This document shows, in pieces, positions 26,036 through 34,400 of a DNA stretch of 42,643 nt. Positions within the stretch are counted from its first letter, which is position 1. Each line of letters begins with the position of its first letter. Source of the DNA: Anaerolineae bacterium. Lineage in GTDB: Bacteria > Chloroflexota > Anaerolineae > 4572-78 > J111. A model generated the notes under the pieces. It saw nothing but the letters and a program-made list of their open reading frames with translations, was not told where the DNA came from and searched no databases. The DNA lies in assembly GCA_016931895.1 (NCBI GenBank), contig JAFGDY010000039.1, positions 1 to 42,643 of the forward strand. The letters run 5' to 3'. A program made the translations under genes and the position numbers.

Positions 26036-28687
26036 CTACCGGCGTTGATATATCGTCACATTATCCTGTTCAAAAACAACATCCATCAGAAACGCAAATT
26101 TTTTAAGGCCCTGCGCTGAATAGCGTTCTTTCTCCAACAAGCCAACATAAACGTAGGTGATATTGTATTTGTCCAGCAATTCCTGGGCGCGTTGAAAGTC
26201 TATGGTATTAAAGAGTTCTTCAATATCCAACTCGCGGCGGCCTGGTTCATCATAATTGCCGCGCCACTGAGCCTCATGATTGCCCCAGCCAAGCGGGGTG
26301 GGCAGGCCCGTCAGGGCCGAGATACGGTTGGTATAACTATAAGCCTGGCCCCCGCCATGCGCTTCCAGAATGACCGCGTTGGGGGGGGCATTGGCCCGCA
26401 GCCATTGAATGGCGGCATAATCGCCGGGGTGGTGTTCCGCAATCCAGCGAATGCTGTTCAGGGTGGGTTCATCCTGGAAGTTATTGGCTTTGTTGGGGAT
26501 GGCCAGGATCGGATAGACCAATCCACCGGCCACCAACAAACCCATCCCAACTTGCCAGAGCACGACCCAAAAGCCCCGCAAATTTTTTGAAACAGCATAA
26601 AGGGCAAACGCCGAGGCCAGGGCCAGCAGGACCCAAGCTTGAAAATAAAACTTAAAAACCGTGTTCATCCGAATCCCAAAATTATCGCGCAGGTAGATAA
26701 ACTCCACGGCCAGGGTCAGGCCCAGGCCAACCAGGAGTAAAATGAGGATGAACTTTTCGATGAGAAGGGAAGTAGGGGAATGGTTTTCAGATTGTTCTTG
26801 GCTGGGCGTTGATCCATAGGCCGGTTCGTTGACTCGCTGACCGGCTGACTCCCCAACCAACAAAGCCAAAGCCCAGCCCACCAAGCCGCCAACCAGCAAG
26901 AATGTCCAGGGATTATGGATGCGCTGCCATAGAGCTACCTGCGCTAATGCGCCCACCGTTGACACACCCAGGGCTTGCTGTATTTCTGGATTACTGAGTA
27001 TTCCTTCAATGTAACGACGCCCGCTTGGACTGAAGAGGATGCCGACCAGAGAGGCCAACATCAGCAAGATCGGCCCCAAGACAGTGAGGGGCAGCGACCA
27101 ACTAAGATTTTTTTGCCAATTTTGATACTGCCGGGATAAAACCAGCAAAAAAACAAAACCGGCTACCAGAAACGGGCCGAAGAAAACGAAGAATTGCGGC
27201 AAACGGGTTGGATTCCACAGATTGGGCAGAATTCCTCTGGCTTGTGATTGGAAGGTAGCATAGAAGGGAAAGTAGAGGATTATGCCCGCAACACCCAAAA
27301 TGGCCACGCCAATGATTCCTGAAACGAGAGCAGATTGACTCTTATCAGTCCGGGGTTGGGTTAACCAGAGGATAAAGGCCAGTCCAACTACACTCAGGTA
27401 AATGGGAAAATCCCACGTGTTCAAAAAACTTAAACCGCCCACAAACACGGCATAGAGGGCAAAAGCCAACCGTCCGCCAGTAGCTTCGGTGATCGCCTGC
27501 CAGCTATCCTTTAGAATCATTTTGGTTTGCTCAAAAAGAGCGGTTAGGCTTGACCCCATTTTTGTTTGGGCTGGCTGATGTTGATTACCGGCCGCCGCCT
27601 GTCGGCTGACCAATAAATTCAAGGCCAAGGCCACTACCAGCAGCACAAACGGCAACGCCAGCACGTGCGGATGAACATCGCCTAATAGAAAACTAAAAAA
27701 GGGAAATTCATCAATAACCTCTTGTTCCTGGCCGGTAGGCGTGTAATCGGTGAGCACGCGAGAGCCGCGCCACCACCAGATGAAGCGGTCGGGAATCCAA
27801 CTACTGCCGGGCACAGGTGGTTCTTTTAAATTGCGAATGTCGAGCCAGGCCCAAAAGCCGACCGAAAAAAGGCCCCGTTCATGAAAAACTTCCAGCAGCC
27901 CCTCCAGGTTGCCCAAAAAGGCCACAAACAGCGCAGCTACAAAGCCGGTAAGTACAGCCGGAAGATTGGCGATCCTTTGGCCCGGTTCAGAATAGTCTGG
28001 CGATCCTTGGGCTTTGCCTGGGACAAATTGGCGATTTACACTTTGATATAAATTGATCAGGTTAGCGCCCAGGCCAAAAGCCGCGGTGAGCGTCAGCGCC
28101 AGGAGCGTGGGGATGTAAAGGTTAAAGGCGATAGTGGAAACCTGGCCCGACAGGCGGGTCAGCATCGCCATCAGGACGTAACCAAAATAATAGTAGCTGA
28201 TGGCAAAACCGGACAGCCAGGGGTCTTGCGGGGGAAAATAATCGCTGTTCAATGTGCCGTTGATAAAGGCGATTTCCATCCATTTTTCACCCCCCGCAGT
28301 TTCGATGTTGGGGTTATAGGCTTTGAAGATAGTCCAGCCCACCAGAGCCAGGTGAAAGAGTAATTCCACGGCCAGAACGTAACGCCATTCCTGTTTGAGC
28401 CAGGTTAGCAGCGTCCTGTCCCCGGTCTGGACTTGCTGTCGTCGCCAGAGCAGGCCCAAGGCCAGCACCAACACCAGAGCAATGAGGATACCGCCACTAT
28501 TATTTTGCAGCAGCCGAAACGTACCGCCCAGCCACAAAATATAACCGGCGAGCAGCAGCCCTACAGGCCGGGCAAAGGCAAAGCCCCGGTCGGGCAAAAA
28601 GCGCAGCAGGCAAAACGCCAGCGGCCAGCCGACCAGGCCAACGATGAAGGTGATCAGCCACCAAATCAGGAGAGGCGTAAGATCCAA
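26036..28687 (-). CDS. DUF2298 (chlor_Arch_YYY) polytopic membrane protein
   Basis: 883 residues, a multi-helix membrane protein. The family signature is clear: YYYFGY at 165-170, EFPFFSFLLGDVHPH at about 327-341, and an NWDFP-like NTWDFPIYL stretch. The C-terminal soluble end (IQWLRANAPPNAVILEAHGG..) is seen in GT-C-type membrane enzymes. DUF2298 proteins are thought to be membrane glycosyltransferase relatives, but no reaction has been assigned. The TTG start at 28685-28687 has AGGGA 9 nt upstream. It is a paralogue of the C-terminal half of the 31469-36121 protein, sharing the LPDRG[FY]A segment near the first helices. It lies between the Vps62-like gene and the sigma/anti-sigma pair. Confidence 0.9.
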   Translation of the reverse strand: MDLTPLLIWWLITFIVGLVGWPLAFCLLRFLPDRGFAFARPVGLLLAGYILWLGGTFRLLQNNSGGILIALVLVLALGLLWRRQQVQTGDRTLLTWLKQEWRYVLAVELLFHLALVGWTIFKAYNPNIETAGGEKWMEIAFINGTLNSDYFPPQDPWLSGFAISYYYFGYVLMAMLTRLSGQVSTIAFNLYIPTLLALTLTAAFGLGANLINLYQSVNRQFVPGKAQGSPDYSEPGQRIANLPAVLTGFVAALFVAFLGNLEGLLEVFHERGLFSVGFWAWLDIRNLKEPPVPGSSWIPDRFIWWWRGSRVLTDYTPTGQEQEVIDEFPFFSFLLGDVHPHVLALPFVLLVVALALNLLVSRQAAAGNQHQPAQTKMGSSLTALFEQTKMILKDSWQAITEATGGRLAFALYAVFVGGLSFLNTWDFPIYLSVVGLAFILWLTQPRTDKSQSALVSGIIGVAILGVAGIILYFPFYATFQSQARGILPNLWNPTRLPQFFVFFGPFLVAGFVFLLVLSRQYQNWQKNLSWSLPLTVLGPILLMLASLVGILFSPSGRRYIEGILSNPEIQQALGVSTVGALAQVALWQRIHNPWTFLLVGGLVGWALALLVGESAGQRVNEPAYGSTPSQEQSENHSPTSLLIEKFILILLLVGLGLTLAVEFIYLRDNFGIRMNTVFKFYFQAWVLLALASAFALYAVSKNLRGFWVVLWQVGMGLLVAGGLVYPILAIPNKANNFQDEPTLNSIRWIAEHHPGDYAAIQWLRANAPPNAVILEAHGGGQAYSYTNRISALTGLPTPLGWGNHEAQWRGNYDEPGRRELDIEELFNTIDFQRAQELLDKYNITYVYVGLLEKERYSAQGLKKFAFLMDVVFEQDNVTIYQRR

Positions 28688-28835
28688 GGTGGGTTATCCC
28701 TTAACAGATTGCAGTGATGATATAACGTGAAATGTTCTGTTGCAAATTACACTTTGGCCTATGATTGTTCAAGTTGAATACCCCATTCGTTGGGGAAAGG
28801 TTCCCTGGACAAAATTCTTGTCCGGGGGCAATTTT

Positions 28836-30002
28836 TTATCCTGGTACATCTGCCCATGCCACTGGCCCGACCCACTGCGGGCGCTGCTTGCCGGTATCAC
28901 CGATCATGGGGCCATGCGGGGCGCTGACGCCGGGCAACTCAATTTCAGGTGTTTTAGAGCGGGCGGTTAAAAAGCCAACCGGAGTGGCCAAGGTAACCAA
29001 TTTCAGCAGCTTGTGAGTCTGCTCCACTGGCAGCCAGAACCGAGTGCCCCACGAACCGCGATAGGCTGGCAACCAGGGCACATCATCCAGAGAAATGCGA
29101 TGCACCCAGTCATCATAGCCAATAGTAACGCCGTCGCCGGTGGCGTAGTCAACCAGATTATACAACTCCATCAGGGGATAAGGTTTGGCTTCGGGATAAG
29201 TGGCATGCGAACCGGCGGCCACATAGCCAATGGGGTGTGACCCCACCTTATCTACATCTTGGTGGTCCCAGGGTTTGGTGAGGCGGGAGTGGTGGCCGAC
29301 AAAGGTGACATAAGCGGGCGGCTCATGGGGACGCCCTTGGGCGTCAAGCCGGAAAAAGAGCATCATATTTTCCCAGTCTGCTTCATGGTCGTTCATGCCG
29401 TTGAAGCTACGACCCCAATCGTTGTAGCTGTAGAAAAGCCAATATTGCAGGCAGAGGTACTGGCCATCACGCCTCTGGCGATAGTAATAAGTGTAGGCCG
29501 GTTTGCGAGACTGGAAGCGGTCTACCGCTGTGTCACGTGTTTGGAGCGGGAGAATGAGGCGGGGCAGTTCCTCCGGTGAGGCGCTTTCGAGCGTTCCCTG
29601 GAGCAAAGGCGTAATCAAGTCGTTCCACCAAAACAAGCGAGCCGCGCTTTTGGTCTTGGGGCTGAACCAGCTATAAGCGCAGCTGGCCAACTCCTCACTC
29701 CAATTCGAGGCTGCTTCCAACGACCAGCGATACACCAGCTCGATGGCCGCTTGACTCCACCCCTTGACAACCTCCCCACCCGACAACGGCCCAGTCTCCA
29801 CCGAGCGTAAAAACACTTCCGGCAATGAGGCATGTTTGACCAGATGATCCGGGGTGACTCGGCCTGTTGGCGCCAGGGGCGTACTCTGGCTTTTGACATG
29901 CAGGCTACTATATTTGAGCAAGTCATCAACCCGCATCGGAAAAAAGTGTTCACCTTTGGCATAACGTAGAATAGGCGCATATTTTTGATGTAGTTCGGTC
30001 AT
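28836..30002 (-). CDS. Vps62-like (DUF946-type) protein
   Basis: 388 residues from the ATG at 30000-30002, which has AAGG 8 nt upstream; a TTG eight codons earlier opens the frame. The middle holds the Vps62-family signature: YYYRQRRDGQYLCLQYWLFY, then YNDWG, NDHEADWENM and GSHATYPE. These are rich in conserved His, Asp and Glu that suggest a metal-dependent site. The family is named after a yeast vacuolar protein-sorting gene, is common in fungi and plants and scattered in bacteria, and has no established biochemical role. There is no signal peptide or membrane helix. It is 29 bp after the isochorismatase-like gene and probably co-transcribed. Function unknown. Confidence 0.82.
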   Translation of the reverse strand: MTELHQKYAPILRYAKGEHFFPMRVDDLLKYSSLHVKSQSTPLAPTGRVTPDHLVKHASLPEVFLRSVETGPLSGGEVVKGWSQAAIELVYRWSLEAASNWSEELASCAYSWFSPKTKSAARLFWWNDLITPLLQGTLESASPEELPRLILPLQTRDTAVDRFQSRKPAYTYYYRQRRDGQYLCLQYWLFYSYNDWGRSFNGMNDHEADWENMMLFFRLDAQGRPHEPPAYVTFVGHHSRLTKPWDHQDVDKVGSHPIGYVAAGSHATYPEAKPYPLMELYNLVDYATGDGVTIGYDDWVHRISLDDVPWLPAYRGSWGTRFWLPVEQTHKLLKLVTLATPVGFLTARSKTPEIELPGVSAPHGPMIGDTGKQRPQWVGPVAWADVPG

Positions 30003-30031
30003 AGTCTTTACCTTGGTTGGGATCAACGTTC

Positions 30032-30574
30032 TTATTTAACAATACGGGCAATCTGCCGGAACTGATCGCCTTCAGCCACGCGCAGTAATTCAAAGAGGGC
30101 CATCTCGGTGCTGGTCAACTTGGCCTCCGCCTCCTTCATTCGTTCCAGGCCAATTTTTCGGTTCTGTTTGGTTCTGGATGAGACGGCATCGGCCACCACC
30201 TGCACTTCGTAGCCGGCCTCAAGCAAATCTAGCGCGGTTTGATATACGCACACGTGGGTTTCGATGCCGGTTAACAAAATCTGTTTGCGCTCCAAAGCCT
30301 GGAGCGCCGCCATAAAGGGTTGATGGCCGCAACAGCTAAAGCTGGACTTGGCCAGGGGATCGCCATTGGGGGCTAAGAGTTCGGCAAACTCAGGCAAGGT
30401 TGGCCCTAATTTTTCTGGCACTTGTTCGGTCCAGATAATGGGTATAGCCAATACCTGGCAGCCCTTGATGATTTGCTCCAGGTGGGCAAACAATTCTTCT
30501 TTTTGATACATCAGTTGGGCCAGTTTGCCTTGCACATCAATAACAATTAAAGCGGTGTTGTTTACTTTGAGCAT
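30032..30574 (-). CDS. Isochorismatase-family hydrolase
   Basis: 180 residues, the usual size for the single-domain isochorismatase or nicotinamidase-like fold. The catalytic triad is visible: D13 (VIDVQGK), K76 (LAKSSFSC) and C109 (GIETHVCVYQT), the last preceded by the expected cis-peptide region. Such enzymes hydrolyse amides or enol ethers of small molecules; some, like YcaC, have no known substrate. This one looks closest to the YcaC-like group because of the ETHVCV..TA..LL..GYEV segment. The ATG has AGGAGAG 6 nt upstream. It follows the methyltransferase gene after 122 bp that carry a degenerate repeat, and precedes the Vps62-like gene. Confidence 0.92.
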   Translation of the reverse strand: MLKVNNTALIVIDVQGKLAQLMYQKEELFAHLEQIIKGCQVLAIPIIWTEQVPEKLGPTLPEFAELLAPNGDPLAKSSFSCCGHQPFMAALQALERKQILLTGIETHVCVYQTALDLLEAGYEVQVVADAVSSRTKQNRKIGLERMKEAEAKLTSTEMALFELLRVAEGDQFRQIARIVK

Positions 30575-30631
30575 ATTTGTCTCTCCTAAAAATACTTACT
30601 GGTCAAGTTCAGTGGCTCTATAGTCATCGGC

Positions 30632-30682
30632 AGATGACGAAGGGCGAACGACAAAAGTTGGTCATTGGTCGTTGGTCGTTAG
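30632..30682. repeat. Degenerate GGTCRTTSGTC repeat, copy 2
   Basis: ACAAAAGTT followed by GGTCATTGGTCGTTGGTCGT, a variant of the stretch at 16092-16145. It lies in the gap between the isochorismatase-like and methyltransferase genes. Confidence 0.5.
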
Positions 30683-30696
30683 GATGGCCCAGCCTT

Positions 30697-31467
30697 TCAA
30701 TTTTTCGGCGCGGTACAAATAACGGCAAAAACCCGGTGGGGCGTAGCCAGGGGGTCATCAGGAAATTGCTCCTTCAAAAGTTGTTCAAGTTCTTGGTCAA
30801 ATTGAGCAACCTGGGCAGGGGGAAGAGAAGCGGCCACACCGGCGCTGGCCCGGATCCGCCCCCGCCAGGCCTGGTGGGTGTAGATGGCCGGAAGGTCAAA
30901 GGAAAAGGTTTCGATATTTTCAAAACCGGCCACCGCCATATCATATAACCAGGCCGCGTGAATGCCGTTGCCGCCGCTGCCCCGCCAAGCAGGATTATGC
31001 TGCAAAATCAACCGCTCGGTGGCTTCAACCACGTTGCCGGGGAGAGGCAACCAATCAAAATGGGCAATCACCAGATGACCGCCCGGCGCCAGCAAACGGC
31101 GAACCTCTGCCGCCGCTTTGGGGCGATCAAACCAGTGCCAGCATTGCCCGGCCGTAACCACGGCAAAACTGCCGTCTGCCAGGGCCACTCGCTCCGATAC
31201 ACCCTTGAGGTAATGAACGGTGACGCCAACTTGTTTATCCAGTTGTTCAGCCTGGGCCAGGAGAGAGGCTGATGGGTCTAGCCCCACCACCCGGCAACCC
31301 CGTTGGGCCAGGCCGCGAGCCACCGTGCCCGCGCCGGTACCCAAGTCAAGCACACGCTGCCCTCTCAACCCGATGCCAAAAGTCGTCAAACGTTCAAAAA
31401 ATGCTTCGGGAAAACCGGCGCGGTATTTGCCGTAATCCTGGGCGGTTTTGCCAAAGTCTATGGTCAT
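30697..31467 (-). CDS. Class I SAM-dependent methyltransferase
   Basis: 256 residues. Motif I VLDLGTGAGTVARGLA (about 40-55), an acidic residue in VVGLDPSASLL, the post-I segment FAVVTAGQCWHWFD, and motif III LLAPGGHLVIAHFD mark an AdoMet-binding Rossmann fold of the Methyltransf_11 type. The GQCWHWFD signature is seen in a group of small-molecule methyltransferases related to trans-aconitate methyltransferase, but the substrate is not known. The ATG follows the stop of the upstream GT39-DUF2298 gene after one base (TAAAATG), so the two are translationally coupled. Confidence 0.93.
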   Translation of the reverse strand: MTIDFGKTAQDYGKYRAGFPEAFFERLTTFGIGLRGQRVLDLGTGAGTVARGLAQRGCRVVGLDPSASLLAQAEQLDKQVGVTVHYLKGVSERVALADGSFAVVTAGQCWHWFDRPKAAAEVRRLLAPGGHLVIAHFDWLPLPGNVVEATERLILQHNPAWRGSGGNGIHAAWLYDMAVAGFENIETFSFDLPAIYTHQAWRGRIRASAGVAASLPPAQVAQFDQELEQLLKEQFPDDPLATPHRVFAVICTAPKN

Positions 31468-31468
31468 T

Positions 31469-34400
31469 TTATTTTACCCGTTTATAAATCTTTGTTTTTT
31501 CATTTTCAAAAACCAAGGCCAGTTCGCCTTGAGTCGCAAGCTGCTCAAATTCAACGGCAACGTGGTCGCCATAGGTAATGCGCTCAAGTTGGCCCAGATA
31601 GACATAAGTAATATTAAGTTCGTCTATCAGTTCCAGGGTACGGCGCGGGTCTGGGGTGGTCCAAAATTGATTGATCATAAAGTCACGCTCGCCGACTTGC
31701 CGGGCGTAGCGCTGCTCGTTCTGATGCAGGCCGCCCAACACCGAGGGCAGGCCGGTGTAAGCCGCCACCCGCATGCCGCCTTCGCGGTAATAACCCACTT
31801 TGGCTTCGGCGATGATGGGCGTGCCAAACACGTTAGCTTGCAGCCAGCGGATAGCTTCGTAATCGTATTTGAGTTCAATGAGTTTACCGGCAGGCCATTC
31901 AAACGTACCCACGGTCATATAAGCCAGGCCATCGAGCGTGCCGATAGGCGGACGATTGTCATCGCCGGGGAAACGGTCGTTTACCCGCGTGCGCGTGCCC
32001 AGCGCGGGATAAACCAGGGTGGCCAGCAGCAAAAGTAAAACAGCGTCCTGCCAGGCTAACTGTCCCGGCCAGGACCAGCGTCCGCTCCACGCCCAGAGTT
32101 GAGGCAGAGTGACGGCGGCCACAACCCCAAAAATGAGCCAGACCTGGATATAGAATTTGAACAGGGTGTTCATGCGGTAATAATCTCCGCCGCCGAGCCA
32201 ATCGCGTAAAAAGAAGAACTCCATGCCCAGCAAAACCAACAGGCCGGTGAAGGCCAACAGGTTCAGGGAGGCAATTTCTCCGGAAGCTTCTGGCCGGAAA
32301 AGTAAGAGCAAGGCCAGAGCTACCAGGGGCACGAGATAAGCCGGCACCCCATACCCCAACAGGAACAAGGCCAGGGCAATCACAAACATCCCGGCCAGGC
32401 TCAGTAAACCCACCCGGCAGGCATCGGTCTGCCGTTTGACCACCCGGCGATAAATTTCATAAAGATGGGGCCAAACCCGCCAGCGGCGAAGCGCCAGACT
32501 CATAACCCGCAGCAGACTATTACGACTGACCGGATAGAGCAGGGAGACCCATAACCATGTCACCAGGATGAACAAAAAGAAGCCCCAAATTTTGAGATGC
32601 TGGTCGAGCGGGGTTTTGGTATGCACCAGGCCCAGGCCCACATCAATGGCCTGGTAATTGAGGAAGAAAGGGAGGTATAGAAGATAGGTAACGGTAAATA
32701 AAGCCCCGGCAAAGATACCACTTTTCAGTAACAGTAAGCCACTTTTTTGCATGGTCAAGGGCCTTTCCAAACAGCGGTAATCATTGAGCAGAAAAGCTGC
32801 CGCCATCAGGCCCAGATAGGTAGGCAGGTCCCAGGTATTGATCACGGCCACTGCGCCCAGCACAAAAGGCAACGCCAGCCAACGGAGGAGGGTAGAGAGG
32901 AGTGAATTGGACGCCAATGGGCCATTCTCCGGTTGGCCAGCAATTTCATCAGCAGGTTGACTCGCCGACACGGTAACTGGCGGGCGGGCTGGCCTCAGCC
33001 AGTGGTAGACCAGACTCAGAAATAGCGCAGTAAAAGGGAGACCAATCATGTGTGGGTGCAGGTCGGCAAAAATAAAGCTGAAGTAGGGAAACTCGTTGAT
33101 TGTTTCCGGGATGACGCGGGTGGGATCCCAATAGTTATAGGCGGGAAGCCTTTCGCCGCCGATGAGGGGAGGAATACCGCTTACGGCCCGCGCCACTGTT
33201 TCCAGGCCAGGGATGGCGCTCCGAAAATCGCTGGTGCCAAGCTGGCCCAACTCCCGTAAAAATTGGGCCGCTCCTTCCAGGTTGCCCAGAAAAACAACAA
33301 ACAAAATACCCAGCAGCCCGGCAATGACATACCTGGCACTCAAACTCTGCGATTTGCCATTTGCCATGCCTCTGTTTGATAGATTCCCGGCCAGGCTGAA
33401 GACGTTGCTGGCCGTCAAGCCGGCCAGCATCGGCACAGCCAGATTAAACGCGATCTCCGGCCGGATGCCGGTCAATTTGATCAAAAGGCCAACCAGGAAC
33501 AGGCCATAGTAATAATAATTCATCACCCCTCCGGCAAAAAAGGGGTCGTAGGGTGGCATCGTGGCGCTTTTGACCACGGCGTTGAGAAAACCGATTTCCA
33601 GCATTTTTTCGCCGCCCTGCCAGGGCTGCCACAGATCAGGGTTGAGCACTCGCAGCCGGACAAAGAATAAATAAACCAGGAGAAAAATGATTTCCGTAAC
33701 CAGAATGAGCCATCGCTCTTGCCGCCAGAATTGGGCAATTTTCTGACGCCACTTGATAGCGACCCAAAGAGCAAAACCAAGCAGGATGATGACGGCCAAC
33801 ATAGCCGTAGCGCGGGTATTACCCAGCCAGCCCAGGCTACTGTTGAGCCAGACAAAGTAACTAACCAGCAGCAGTCCAAAACTTTTGCTCAAGGCATACC
33901 CTCGATCCGGCAATTTGTGAAAGAAAAAAAAGGTAAGGGGGAAGGTCATAAAGCCAATTAATATGACCGCCAACCACCAAATTGAGACAGCCAGGAAAGT
34001 TGAATTGTTGGCCGGGGTGTTCCAGTTATAATCGTCAACAACAGGCAGTTGGTCAACCGGCGTGGTCAGTAGTAGAGATTTACCCTCATCTTTTTCTTCC
34101 GGCTGGTACGGGGCGGGCGAATTTTTACCAATACTGCGCAGGCGGGTGAGCAGGGTGGGCGGGCCAACGTAACCGGGCTTGGCCCCGGCCCAGGTATCGC
34201 CCAAAATGGCATCCCATTCTGGGGCAGAAAGCTGGCGAGTTTTTTGGAACAGGATGGGTTTGGGGTGATCGTATACGGTAAAACTTTCGTCGGCGGCCTG
34301 GTCGTCAAACACCACAGGGCCAAGCCGGGGCGGCGTTTCCACAGAATAGATTTTAGTAAAGCCCAACTCGCCGGAAAAGAGAGCCTGGTAATAGCGCGTA

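Noticed and set aside
28794-28830. Hairpins GGGAA/TTCCC and GGACAA/TTGTCC after the Vps62-like gene as a terminator
   Set aside because: On the minus strand no U-tract follows; the T-run at 28832-28837 is on the wrong side for that gene.
31448-32038. 196-codon plus-strand frame
   Set aside because: Antisense shadow of the DUF2298 part of the fusion gene, with no start signal.
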